From Beroe ovata (taxonomy: Eukaryota; Ctenophora; Nuda; Beroida; Beroidae), in NCBI GenBank assembly GCA_946803715.1, contig CAMPET010000211.1, positions 104,336-129,532 of the forward strand: a stretch of 25,197 bases of DNA. Direction: 5' to 3'. The first letter of the stretch is position 1. Each line of letters begins with the position of its first letter. A model generated the notes under the pieces. It did no database searches. It worked only from the letters and a program-made list of their open reading frames with translations, and was not told the origin of the DNA. The position numbers and the translations under genes are program-made. Positions 1 to 25,197 of this stretch are shown here, one piece after another.

Positions 1-17
1 CACACACACACACACAC
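1..17. repeat. CA dinucleotide microsatellite at CSPP1 splice donor
   Basis: A run of CA on the plus strand reaches the window edge. On the minus strand it reads GTGTGTG and begins directly after the last codon of the 18..193 CSPP1 exon, so the repeat itself supplies the 5' splice site. Confidence 0.8.
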
Positions 18-3000
18 CTCCTTCTCATCCTCCAATCTCTCCAGCTCCTTCTGCTTCTCCTTCTCTTTGTTTCTCTCCTCAATTTGCCGCTGCAGGTACG
101 ACTTGTAGTCCTCCTTGGCTGCCAACTTTGCTGGATCGTCCTCCTGCTTTGTCCCAGTGATCTCGTTCACCCGACCGAAGTTCTGCGCATCTTCTGTGGT
201 AGGTGTATCCGTTACACAATGCACAATGTTACAGTTGGGTGTATCCGTTACACAGTGTTACAGTTAGGTGTATCCCTTACACAATGTTACAGTTGGGTGT
301 ATCCGTTACACAATGTTACAGTTGGGTTATTCCGTTACACAATGTTACAGTTGGGTGAATCCGTTACACAATGCTACAGTTGGGTGTATCCGTTACACAC
401 TGATACAGTTGGGTATGTACGTTACACAATGCTACAGTCGGGTGTATCCGCTACACAATGTTANATCCGTTACACAATGCACAATGTTACAGTTGGGTGT
501 ATCCGTTACACAATGTTACAGTTGGGTGTATCCGTTACACAATGTTACAGTTGGGTGCATCCGCTACACAATGTTACAATTGGGTGTGTCCGTTACACAA
601 TATTACAGTTGGGTGTATCCGTTACACAATGTTCCAGTTGGGCGTATCCGTTACATACAATGTTACAGTTGACGCTTTATTACTTCCGTTACACACGGTG
701 TAACACACTTGCATAGTTACAGAGTTACATATACAACGTTAATGTTGCTTGGAACAATCAATCTTGGCAAGATGCAAACACTGCGATGAGTTGCGAACGC
801 TCACTCGGTTTAGGAGAGGCGATAACAGTCGCCACATTGGGCTGTTGCTCCTTACGGAACTCGATGGCGTCCTCCGCGTTTTCTTTCATCATTTTCCGGT
901 CAGCTACTGATTGACCCTGAGTGATGTGTTAACATTGTGTGGCGTGTGTCACCTGTGACACACCGATCAGCAGAATAACACGTGTACTACAGAATAGCAC
1001 GTGCGCTGCGCGTCACCTGAGCATCCTTGATTGGAGCCCCGCCCCCGCCCCTCCCCCATGGATTATACTGCTCAATCTCTGCCTCTATCTTCCGATCGTA
1101 CGCGTCCTGCTCCAGCTTGACACGCTCCTTCTCTCTTTCCCTCTCCTCCACTTGTCTCTTCAAATCCCGTGCATACTCCAGTGGGTCCATGGCCCGACCT
1201 GGATGTGCATTATCTATCTCCCGGTCAAAATACATAAAGTATACATAGTATACATAGTATACATATAAAGTATACATGAAGTATAGTAATGATGTATAGT
1301 AATCAATCCTGAACCCAAATCGTAGCCTCAACTCACCGGAATAGTTTTTGTTGTCTGGCCCAGTGCCAATATCTTGTATCCGTGTTATGGGACTGTTTAT
1401 CACCTCCACATGCTTGGGCGCGGGTTTGGGCTCTTCTCCCCGTGAGGGCGTGCGGGCTTTTTCTCTGCGGGATTCGGCACTGCGCCGCCGCTCCAACCCG
1501 TAGTACTGAGGGTTCTAACGTAAGTTAGAGTTGTGAGAGAGGCAGCAATCTCTCGATTTGTGCGGGACACATTTCAATCTGTTACCTGGTATGGGTCGTA
1601 TTGAGGGTTATTGGGTCCTCCAGGTGGCGGCATCATATTTGGTGGCATCATGTTCGGTGCCATCATAGGCTGCATCATATACGGGTTGGGATACATGTAC
1701 GGGTTTGGGTACATATTATACCCGCCCGGTGGCGGGAAGTAACCCCCTTGCGAGTAATTTGGCAGTTTGCCGGGCGCTGCCTCGGGCGGAGTGTCTGGGA
1801 GTCGAATACGGAGGTTTTCCTCTGGTTCAGGAGAGGATTCGAACCTGACAGCGAGCTTCTGCCTTACTCTGTCATTTGATGGCGGGCTGAATGATGGGTG
1901 GAGGTTTTAGTGTTTGGGTAATGGGTAGTACAATAGCTGTGTAATTGGGTTCTTTTTTACACTGTACAAAAACCGTGGAAAGCTGTGACTCATAGTGGTT
2001 AAAACCTTGATTTAGGTTTCGCAGGTGGGGGCTCGCTGGCGCATTTAGGCGACCCAATATAATCCTCCTTCTCCTTGATCTTAGCTTTCCTCTGTTCCTC
2101 CATTTGTCTGCGTAATTCCTCAGCATATTTCCTCTTCCTGTCCTCAGACCCAGAGTTATCTCTTCCTGTGATGACTCGTCAGTAATTCGTCATGGCATCA
2201 CTTATGACTCACCGGTAATGTGGAGTGTCATGACACTCCACATTATGATTCATCAGTCAGACAATGTGATATGGTGGTATGTTGCTGCCCATACCGAATG
2301 TGATGGAAGTTGCCTGTGACAGATGTTTGTTCTGTTGTCGATTGGGAGTGGCATATGACACGCCCCTCAATGTCGCCTCCTCGTGTGGCATGGACTTGCT
2401 CCTGTCTGAGGGCGTCAGGGCGGCCGCCTCCGGCCTCTCTTCTCTCGCACTTTTCACCGCCCTGCACAGAAGTGTGAGGGATTAAGTGTGAGGTAGTGAG
2501 CGATGACCAGAAGTGACCAGTGTATTGTAACAAGTGTTACAAACTAGTTGTTACACAAAGTGACAAGTGGGTGGAGACAAGGAGTGATCAGTAGTTAAGT
2601 GATCAGTTGTGACAATGCTATTCGATACCTGTCTTTGAGACTAGATTTTCTTGAATTCCACTCGTCTAACTCCCTGTCATAGGCTGACAGAGCGTCTAAT
2701 CTCTTCACGGCTCGCGATAGTTCGTCATCCTTTTCAAATCTGACTTTCCTAACCGGTAAGTTATCATCAAACACTGTAGTATAACAATACAGTGCTATAT
2801 TATGAGTGAGGTTGTAACGGTTGGCATGTGAACTTTACATATCAGACTGGATCAAATGACAAATTTTGTTGAAAATCCTGTCACACTAAACGCGCGCGAT
2901 GGGGTCCATTTTACTGTGTTTTGTCGACGCGGCGTACGCAAAGTAACGCTGATCTCACGAGATTGTGACAGTGTCACACGCAATTTGCCGCCATATTTAA

Positions 3001-6000
3001 AGTTTTGATTGTTGCAATTAACGGGAATTAATGATAAATCAGGCAACAAAATGCACGGACGCTTTTTTATTATTTCTATACACTACAAACATTGTATACA
3101 TTGTAAGGAGATTGTATTTGCTTTCGTAATTCGTTAAACTACATCACATGCATGATTGAGTGTTGTTACATCTGTAATCGTCTAGCATTGATAACAACAA
3201 GCATTACACTCACCTCCGATCTTCAGATACAGGCTCCTGAAAATATTAACTTGCGTTTGACGTTTGAAAGACAAATAACGTAACAAAAACACGTAAAAAA
3301 AGAAAATCCACTTTGAGCTTAGAAGACGGTTCTATCAACATATCAAGTGTTGGGACTAGAAAACAAACAAACAAACAAATAACATCAACTAATGGGATAT
3401 CCTGCTTGATATAGAGAGGTGCTTAAATTGAGTCTTGTTTTTATTGATTTAATTGAATAAAATTTCCTATGACAGCTGCATTTTAAATAACTCAGCTGTG
3501 GACTGTAAAGTGTGGACTATGAAGTTGTAGTAGTAGCACAATTTCAGCCTCACTTCATATTCACACTTGACGTGGCTACATATTGAGATCTATCTACCGC
3601 AGTTTACCCGTAGCTACTGCTGAGAGACTGACACTCTAGTAACTTCAGTTTCCTTGTTCCCATTGCGAACTATCAGTCCTCGCTATCAGTCCTCGCTATC
3701 AGTCCTCGCTATATTGCGAGTTATCAGTCCCCTCTTACTGTAGGATTCAACCTACTACGCGGACAAAGCCCTATTGATTTCCACATCACTCAAATGAGCG
3801 ATCGGGATAAAATCAACAATGGCGCGGACATCAGCGGACATTGGGCATGCCAATCTCATCTACTACAGGGACCGCACCAGTTACGGATCAAGTTGTGGAA
3901 ATTAAAATCGAAAACAGGAAGCATTCAAACCACCAAAAAACAAGAAAGATGGAAACTTTTATCATATTACCTTCCGCTTTCTGGATTGGGCTCTCCTGTG
4001 CCCCTCACCACCTGGATTGGGCACTCTCTCTTCTACCATACTACCCACAAGTTTTATCTGACTACAGAACATAAAACTTAACTGTCAAGAATATCAAACA
4101 CGAATCACAGCAAAAACTCCTGATTAACCAGTGCTCCAACATAAACAACACCCTCGGCTTTTTCGAGGTTGCGCAGGACAGCACCCATATAAGAACCCTC
4201 TGCATGCAATCACCATAGCTTTTCACTAGCACTTGATATCTGATCTCTATATTACCCTTGTCTTACTGTGTGATCGGGACCCATTCAACATCGCCAGTTA
4301 TCATGTTTTACTCCCACGCGGAAAGAGTCCAATTGATTTCCAACTCTTGGGATTGAAACCTGAAGTCAATCCCAATCCTCCCTAACAATAGTTTCCTCCT
4401 CGGAATTCTCGCCCTATTTCAACACTTTGTCATAGGGTGCAACCGTGAAATACCTGAGTCGGATTCACCACGCCTCATAACACGGTTACCCAATGTACTC
4501 ATTGGTGCCCTCCTAGGATACCGACATTTCTTACAAGGAACAATCCATCTCATTTGCAACCAGCGTCACTCTTTCCATACTAGGACCTTATCATATCTAC
4601 ATCAAGACAGATTGATACTTGCAGAACAACAGTTTAATCCTTTAACATACTTTCTTGCGTATAATGAGTGCTCATACTAATGAACGTGATTGTAGAATGC
4701 AAGTTATCAGCCTTGTATTCCTACATCCGAGGCACATATTAACAGAGTGAAAGCATGTTTAGATGCTGGTTAATTGGCTGTAACCTAATTAGTCATCTTT
4801 ATGTAATTATCTTGATTAACAGATCAAATATCATTATTAAGCCTTTCAACTGTCAGTATAGAATATCCAAAATCGCACTAAGGCAGTACCTAAAGTTGCA
4901 GAGTTCATAGACTGGTCGCTATCAGGATTTAGTCGGGATACGCTTGTTCCCGACTCCCGATTAATTCCTGATTAAGACTGATCCATAGAACAGATTTGTA
5001 ATAAAAATCTATTTTCCAATTTTACATACTGGCCTAGTTTCAACAGATAGAAAACGGGAAAGTGATCACTAAAATTGCAAACTCTGGCAGAACCTTTGCC
5101 CCTAGACCCCTTATTATCATACAAACAGTACCCCATCATCACACAAACCTTGGTGGGGTAATCCCCCAGCTGAGATCTGTACTTTCTCTCTATCTCCCGC
5201 TTCCGTTGTAACAGTTGCTGATATGCTTCCTCCAGATTCTCGTCCTGAGTCAGTGACTATTGAATTGTGGGGGATGGGAAGTTGATGGAAGTGTGAGGGT
5301 GTGAGTTGGGGCTGTTGGGATTGTAAGTTTGAGTGTTGGGGGTTTCGATACAAACTGGGTGACCAGGGATATTAGGACAGCCATACACAGACACAGACAC
5401 ACGTCATTCACATGTACTCACACAGAGACACACGAACACACACCCAGACACGCACGCACAAACAGACACAGACACACACATACATACACAGACACACACA
5501 GACGCAAAGAGAGACACGCACACGCACGCACGCACACACACACACACACATACACACACACACACACACAAATCACTCACATTTTCACTGGGTGAACGAT
5601 CGGATGAATCTTCACCAGACACTCGGCGATTGTTCACGGTTCGCGGGGTCACATCCTTACTCCTTGGGGTATTGTCTTTGCTCCGTGGTGTAGCTTGTTC
5701 TTGGGCCCTGGGACTATGATAAGTTTGAGTGTGACTGCTCCAGAATACAGATATGATAGCAATACATATGTCTCAACCCAAATAGAGAATCGCAGATCAG
5801 GGCTCAGCAGAGAAATGCTTTCAGTAGTATAATTTGCCATCACTAGAGTACATTGACACTCAAACCTTTGCTGCTGTTGCTGCTGCATTTCTCTTTCAGC
5901 TACAATCAGAGGTGACTGTTTATATGCTTTTTTCAACTTCTGTGAAGATTAATTGCGTGAGTCAGTAACATATATTACATACATACATAATTGGGTGAGT

Positions 6001-6614
6001 AAGTAACATAGATTACATACATCATAAGTCATGGGAATAGCAAATAGGAGTTATAATCCTCAGTGGTTCAATTATATAGTTTTGAGCATAACAGTCAACA
6101 GTACATGCAACATTGAGGTCACTGAAGATGATGTACTGTGCTCCCCATTTGCAATTCATTCATTCTTGAATCACTATTTCAATCGAAGGTCAGTGGTCAC
6201 TAACTTGTTGCTGTAAGTACTTGTTGTATTCTTCATTTGCCTGTGCCTTGAGGTGTTTTTGGTGCCTCTCGTAGCCACCAAGCTGCAGTCCTGTATGAGG
6301 TGGACTTCTCACAGGCATTCTTTGGCGGGGAGGGGGTGCACTGAGGGATTGTGTGAGATAGACAAGGTGATTAAGCAACCAATCAGCGATTGTTCAATAT
6401 GGTACACTTACTTCTTCATGGCATCTAAGCTCTCTCGAGATGGAACAATGGGACTCTGAAATATTTACTTGTGTCACTCTCATATACATTCATTATCAGC
6501 AACTTATCAAGACTTGCTTATGAATGATTTTTCTACCCTTGTTGGATTTATCTGACGCAGTGCTTGACGATCTGTCTCAAGCTTACTTCTGTGAAGTGCC
6601 ATGATGTCCTCCAT
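18..6614 (-). CDS. CSPP1: CSPP1-like centrosome and spindle pole associated protein, 5' part, spliced
   Basis: Coiled-coil protein; vertebrate CSPP1 acts at centrosomes, spindle poles and the ciliary axoneme. Exons read by eye, 5' to 3': 6614-6537 (ATG at 6614), 6455-6412, 6340-6205, 5939-5866, 5707-5581, 5244-5149, 3236-3214 (23-nt, weak), 2773-2629, 2461-2295, 2165-2006, 1886-1586, 1505-1337, 1198-1017, 916-805, 193-18; the gene continues off the left edge. Phases agree at every junction except 5149 to 3236, where one exon is missing or the 23-nt exon is wrong. Diagnostic match: the exon at 1017-1198 encodes a Glu/Arg-rich helix followed by YNPWGRGGGGAP, the hallmark CSPP1 motif. The exon at 5149 encodes EEAYQQLLQRKREIERKYR, like the EAYEELLNQRR block of the human protein, and the exon at 6205 has an EEYNKYLQQ block. 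Other segments: a glutamine run (5866 exon), a Pro/Met/Tyr-rich linker (1586 exon) and a charged coiled coil (18 exon). The donor at 2005 (GTTTTA) is atypical. The start could lie further upstream, because an acceptor-like CAG sits just before the ATG. Confidence 0.88.
203..671. repeat. 29-bp minisatellite in a CSPP1 intron
   Basis: About 16 tandem units of roughly 29 bp (core CCGTTACACAATGTTACAG then TTGGGTGTAT) lie in the intron between the 18-193 and 805-916 exons. Units vary at a few positions, and a single N interrupts the array at 464. The unit lacks plus-strand stops in all frames, so it produces long spurious open frames. Confidence 0.93.
464..464. other. Single-N assembly gap inside the minisatellite
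   Basis: One N. The sequence just after it resembles the first units of the array, including the variant with an extra GCACAAT, so the true array length is unknown. Confidence 0.9.
2216..2245. repeat. 30-bp perfect palindrome in a CSPP1 intron
   Basis: Each 15-base half is the exact reverse complement of the other, centred on TCATGA with no spacer. It lies in the 129-nt intron 2166-2294 between two CSPP1 exons. Confidence 0.95.
3237..5148. other. Long CSPP1 intron with weak repeats, no recognised gene
   Basis: About 1.9 kb between the 5149-5244 exon and the tentative 23-nt exon. It contains an AAAC-type simple repeat near 3360-3380, a 13-bp tandem repeat at 3670-3712, and two diverged copies of a motif reading ACGCGGA...ATTGATTTCCA, near 3760-3783 and 4317-4344, which may mark an old repeat. 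The open frames at 3794-4081 have no recognisable similarity. The splice phases of the flanking exons require an additional CSPP1 exon here or a different exon model, and I could not identify it. Confidence 0.5.
3670..3712. repeat. 13-bp tandem repeat, 3.3 copies
   Basis: The unit CTATCAGTCCTCG is repeated three times exactly, followed by CTAT. Confidence 0.9.
5383..5571. repeat. CA-rich complex microsatellite in a CSPP1 intron
   Basis: Alternating CACA, CAGA and CACG tracts lie in the intron immediately downstream, in CSPP1 sense, of the 5581-5707 exon. Open frames on both strands here are low-complexity His/Thr or Cys/Val artefacts. Confidence 0.9.
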
Positions 6615-7681
6615 CCTGGCAGCTATAAATTATACTCATGTTATGAAATAAAACTCATGGTAAGAGATCCCAATAGGTAATCATTGTCAATTTTGATGCT
6701 TCACTAGCATAAACGGCCATGAAACAATTTAATCAAGAATTTAATTTACAGTCAAGCCCATAAAATTCCAACATATTATATTGCCGTTGATCCTCAATTG
6801 TATTTTATGAACTTTAATTTTCTTCCTTCTCTATCACGTATTATAATCAGTTGGTCAAATGATTGTAAGAAGAGTTTTTCAGACAGTAGCAAAATTGCTA
6901 ACTCATCATTTCCTCTCTCTCCTAGATGGCATGGTGCCTCAACTCAAGGGTAGTGTGCCAGTGCTTCACGGCTTGCATCAGTGGTTTAGCATCACCAGAC
7001 AAATAGAGAAATGAATAGAATAAATTACATAGCCACTTTTACAACATCCAATAAAGTTTGTCACCAGACAAATATAAGTTTTTGAAAGTATATCTTACAA
7101 ACTCATATTTCTACTAAAATACATTTTTACAAAAGTACATTTCTTCAAAGTATAAGTATATCGAAGTCAAACAACGATTGATATTGGGCAAACATAATGT
7201 TTCATGCCGTACAATTGCGCGTGAGAAATACTTGTCGGATCGGATGTTGTCTGTCCACTGTTGCGGCGATGCGCGCATAAACGGATTATCAACGAAATTC
7301 TCGACAGGGTCAATGATCATCTATCGACAATTTACAAAATGCAGATATATTTCAAAAAAAGATTCTTTTGAGACAATCTTGAATTTAATCTATTGCCAAT
7401 ATGTTAAAGTTGCCAATTTGTCAAAATTCGATCCGATCCAATATATAACATGTAACACATAGCAGCAGATTGGTTTTGTCCACCTGTTGTCCAATAGTTG
7501 CAGTGCCAGGCCATCAGGCTAAGTTGAGATGTGACAGGATTTTTAAGATTATATGATGAAAGTCATGAAATGTCTGTGTCCTTTCATACCAAATCACAGT
7601 CAATAATAAGAAACCAATAAATGAAATATATTTACTAATATTTACCAATATTTGAAATTTAATGATTGCTTTATCAGAGCA
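6615..7681. promoter_or_regulatory. Divergent intergenic region, CSPP1 / NTPCR
   Basis: About 1.07 kb between the proposed CSPP1 start (minus) and the NTPCR start (plus), so it probably carries both promoters. It is AT-rich near both ends with a slightly CpG-richer core around 7200-7300. The motif CACCAGACAAATA occurs twice, near 6989 and 7062. I saw no clear TATA box and no convincing open frame. Confidence 0.45.
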
Positions 7682-8251
7682 ATGTTGAAACATGTGCTAC
7701 TCACTGGTGAGCCTGGGGTTGGAAAAACAACATTGTGTCAGAAGATCATAAACCATTTTCAGGATAAAGAGAACTTGTTCGGATTTTATACACAAGAAGT
7801 GAAATCATCAGAATTTCATTCACAACGTTTTGGATTTGATATTGTTTCTGTTGATGGTAAAATATGTCTGCCTCTTGCTAGGTTATCTTCTATATCAAGG
7901 TTTTCTGGCCCGCAAGTGTCAAAATACACAGTTAATATTGACATGTTTGATAATCATGTAGCCTCACTCTTGAAGAATGGTTTTCCTAATCCTTCCATTT
8001 GTGTTATCGATGAAGTTGGCAAAATGGAACTTTTTAGTAACAGGTTCAAGTCTAAAGTTGCCAATATCTTTGAGTCAGGTACTGCTACAATTCTCTGCAC
8101 TGTCCCAATATATCCTATAAAGTTTGTTGATAATTTGAAAAGTAGGGATGATGTTGAATTAATTAATGTGACCAAGTCTAATAGGGATTTCTTAGTTTCT
8201 GACATCATTCTTAAGTTAGAAACAATGTTGTCAATAAAACAGGTAATGTGA
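7682..8251 (+). CDS. NTPCR: Cancer-related nucleoside-triphosphatase (NTPCR / THEP1 family)
   Basis: Small P-loop NTPase that hydrolyses nucleoside 5'-triphosphates. Intronless, about 189 residues from the ATG at 7682, which matches the roughly 190 residues of the family; an ATG ten codons earlier in the same frame is less likely because family members start a few residues before the P-loop. Motifs: Walker A GEPGVGKTT near residues 9-17, GFYTQEV near 37, RFGFD, the Walker B region CVIDEVGKMELFS near 111-123, and VTKSNRD near the C terminus. All line up in order with human NTPCR. The last codons include CAGGTAATG, which looks like a splice donor, but the frame stops two codons later at about the expected family length. 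The gene lies 403 bp upstream of HSD17B8 on the same strand. Confidence 0.95.
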   Translation: MLKHVLLTGEPGVGKTTLCQKIINHFQDKENLFGFYTQEVKSSEFHSQRFGFDIVSVDGKICLPLARLSSISRFSGPQVSKYTVNIDMFDNHVASLLKNGFPNPSICVIDEVGKMELFSNRFKSKVANIFESGTATILCTVPIYPIKFVDNLKSRDDVELINVTKSNRDFLVSDIILKLETMLSIKQVM

Positions 8252-8654
8252 ATTGAAGTCAATATTCATTACATTTGAATAACATTAAGTTAGTGAATAG
8301 TGAGGGTATAGTTGAGTGGTCAGTAGGAAGATAGGTATGAAGATAGGTATAGGAAGATAGGTATGGGAAGGAACTTAAAAACTTACAAGGGTGATTAGGG
8401 TTGAAGTTTGAACTTCCTTATCCTTTGCTAAAACATCAATTCTATTGGTTTGATAGGTTTTTGTCTGTAGGTATCACTTTATCCTCTCATTATATCCATA
8501 TGAGTACTTTTACTTTCATTTATATACTGATGCTTACAATAATTTCCATTGTGTGTTCTTTTGATTTCACCATCCCAGTTTCACCATGGATTAATCATCA
8601 TCTATCAAAAGCACTTAACGAATTAACTTTTTGTCAAACTCAAAGTTAGGAGAA
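8252..8654. other. Intergenic spacer NTPCR to HSD17B8
   Basis: A short degenerate repeat of GAAGATAGGTAT (three copies) lies at about 8327-8370. An open frame of 82 codons at 8401-8649 is hydrophobic, lacks family similarity and ends just before the HSD17B8 start; it is probably non-coding leader or promoter. Confidence 0.5.
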
Positions 8655-10091
<1,437 letters not shown>

Positions 10092-10820
10092 ATTGTAAAA
10101 TAGGTGAATTGTAAAAGAGGTGAATACCTAGGTTCAATATAGTACGACAATTTGTAATCCATCTTTCGCTTCTTTGTACATAATATTATGATTGTCGTAT
10201 CTCGTATGAATTTTTATCATAAGCGTTTTGTGTGTGTAGATTATCGAATGTCCTTCATAAACAAGAACAAGAATTACGCCCGTTATTCCCGACAGGCGGG
10301 CGTTATATTTCCACCCAGCCTTTAAAAGCAATCAGGTTAAAATTTAAAACCTAAGGTCTGGCTAATTTGTAATTGGGCCACATTGCTAATTGCGCGATCT
10401 TTTTGTCTTATTCCAACGGCCAATCTACGACGACGCGCATTTCATAAAATTGGTCGTTTAGTTAAAAATTTTACTTTGCGATTGCGCGCATGCAATTGCG
10501 TGCGGAGTGGTTTCTATGAAACACTTTGAAATGGTCGCGCGCGCACAAAACCATTTATAATTAACTGGAAAATAGCCCCGGCCCACATGTTTTATAATGG
10601 AGGGACCACCGCATACCGCATACCGCATACCGCATACGACCATCCTACCAACCCCACTATCTTCACCAAAATCTCCAAATTCCTAACCACCTTATGCCTT
10701 TTTAGGCCAGGCTGGGTGGAAAAAATCTCAGACCACCTTCCATTCCCAGTGAAATCAATATCACTAATTTCACTATTATATATAACCAAGTCGATTTAAT
10801 CCCATTATTGACAATGTAGA
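10092..10820. other. Intergenic region, HSD17B8 3' flank and copine promoter
   Basis: No gene seen. It holds a short CpG-rich block with GCGCGC runs around 10395-10550, a 7-bp inverted repeat (10276-10282 with 10297-10303) and a 7-bp tandem repeat at 10609-10636. It probably contains the copine promoter, but I see no decisive core element. Confidence 0.5.
10609..10636. repeat. 7-bp tandem repeat CCGCATA x4
   Basis: Four exact head-to-tail copies of CCGCATA, about 185 bp upstream of the copine ATG. Confidence 0.93.
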
Positions 10821-24528
<13,708 letters not shown>

Positions 24529-24544
<16 letters not shown>

Positions 24545-24579
24545 TACCCGGGGCCGGGTTGAGGAACATGAGGATTAGT
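24529..24579 (+). repeat. 17-bp direct repeat spanning the copine stop codon
   Basis: GGAACATGAGGATTAGT at 24529-24545 (encoding the last residues EHED and the stop) recurs at 24563-24579 in the 3' flank, separated by a GC-rich CCCGGGGCCGGG spacer. Confidence 0.9.
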
Positions 24580-24989
24580 GAGGCTGACGGGGGAGCGGGT
24601 GTGTCTGTGGGAGCCGCGTGTGGGTGTTAATTTTAGAAAGGGAATCGTGATGGTTAGTAAGAAGTGTGTAAATGTGTAGTTGGGGTGTGATGGGACAACC
24701 TTATCATATAGCATTTGGGGTCTCTATATACCCTGTGACAGCCAGAATGAGAACAGTTTGACAGTTCGCAGTTTGACACTAGAAGATAAGCCGCGCGCAT
24801 GACACAGATAATATGCAGGAATCGGTAGAGAGAAGAATGTCTTATCACAGATCTGGAATCTGGGTTATCTTAATTTCTTTGTTTCGGTTTCAAAATTTAC
24901 CTTTCAGTTTAGATTTTAATATTTCGAAGACTTGGTTTTAATTTTAGAAATTATTTTAGATTTAATTGTGATGATTTATTTATTATTTG
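24580..24989. other. Copine 3' flank
   Basis: GC-rich at first, then AT-rich, ending at an N (24990). No gene. It probably includes the copine 3' UTR; I did not find a clear AATAAA. Confidence 0.5.
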
Positions 24990-24990
24990 N
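24990..24990. other. Single-N assembly gap
   Basis: Separates the copine 3' flank from a repeated copy of the last copine intron and exon. Confidence 0.9.
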
Positions 24991-24995
24991 AAACT

Positions 24996-25197
24996 CCCCC
25001 CCCCCCCTTATCACTTCTGATAATATGGGAGCAACTGGTAAACCTGGAGTGCGCCATCAATACACGCCAAGACACAATCTAACCCAGTGTAGATTAGGTT
25101 CGCAGTGTAGTTTATGTTCCCGGCCAGACTCAAGTTTCCGTATAACCCATCTTCCCCTCCTGCGCAGAGCCCGTCTGCACTACCGGCTGCGGTGTTG
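24996..25197 (+). repeat. Second copy of copine intron 13 end and exon 14 start
   Basis: Matches 24229-24427: a C homopolymer, the intron sequence, the acceptor and the first 30 bases of exon 14 (25168-25197), cut by the window end. By eye there are about 13 substitutions and a 2-bp indel in the intron part, none in the 30 exon bases. It is either a tandem duplicate or the other allele. Confidence 0.93.

Noticed and set aside
203-671. Possible CRISPR-like array of roughly 29-bp repeats
   Set aside because: The units follow one another directly with no unique spacers, and the setting is an intron of an animal gene. It is a minisatellite.
84-716. Open frames of 81-210 codons on the plus strand
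   Set aside because: They are products of a 29-bp repeat that lacks stops in all three frames. The repeat lies in a CSPP1 intron, and part of the longest frame is the antisense of a CSPP1 exon.
1830-1850. GGTTCGAATCC on the minus strand, identical to a tRNA B box
   Set aside because: It lies within a CSPP1 coding exon with an open frame and agreeing splice phases. The flanking bases do not form a 5-bp T stem and no acceptor stem is present.
3794-4081. Overlapping 95- and 77-codon plus-strand frames in a CSPP1 intron
   Set aside because: No recognisable motif, low-complexity composition and no splice or start context. Treated as chance frames, possibly in an old repeat.
5329-5693. His/Thr- and Cys/Val-rich open frames on both strands
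   Set aside because: They are translations of a CA-rich microsatellite; only 5581-5707 (minus) is coding, as a CSPP1 exon.
8401-8649. 82-codon hydrophobic frame upstream of HSD17B8
   Set aside because: AT-rich, no family similarity, and no initiation context beyond the ATG. It most likely belongs to the promoter or leader of HSD17B8.

Overview
The window is animal nuclear DNA. Its genes have short spliced introns with GT..AG junctions, and they encode CSPP1, NTPCR, HSD17B8, a copine, an arylsulfatase B-type sulfatase and PIM-type kinases. Small introns, dense packing on both strands and a duplicated fragment that looks like a second haplotype suggest a compact, heterozygous, early-branching metazoan genome such as a sponge. 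The species cannot be fixed from the sequence.

Layout. (1) 1-6614, minus strand: the 5' part of a CSPP1 centrosome/cilium gene, at least 15 exons, running off the left edge. Its introns hold a 29-bp minisatellite, a CA-rich microsatellite and a 30-bp perfect palindrome. (2) 7682-8251, plus: intronless NTPCR. (3) 8655-10091, plus: HSD17B8 in five exons whose phases all agree. (4) 10821-24544, plus: a complete copine in 14 exons (about 574 residues). Two of its introns are large and house other genes. Intron 4 holds a two-exon minus-strand gene for an unrecognised secreted protein of about 854 residues. Intron 10 holds a PIM-like kinase (minus), an intronless arylsulfatase B-like gene (minus) and a second, almost identical PIM-like kinase copy (plus). 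(5) 24545-25197: copine 3' flank, a one-base gap, then a second diverged copy of the last copine intron and the start of its last exon.

Most notable: the nested architecture of the copine locus; a 652-bp inverted repeat formed by the two kinase copies, about 99% identical with abrupt edges, in which each copy has a different defect in the kinase C-lobe; a 13-bp perfect hairpin that buries the 5' splice site of HSD17B8 intron 3; a cluster of GTCACRTGAC-type E-boxes between the sulfatase and a kinase; and three single-N gaps, each beside duplicated sequence. No rRNA, tRNA, CRISPR array or intact transposon was seen. Exon boundaries were set by hand from splice signals, phase and family similarity; no alignment program was run.
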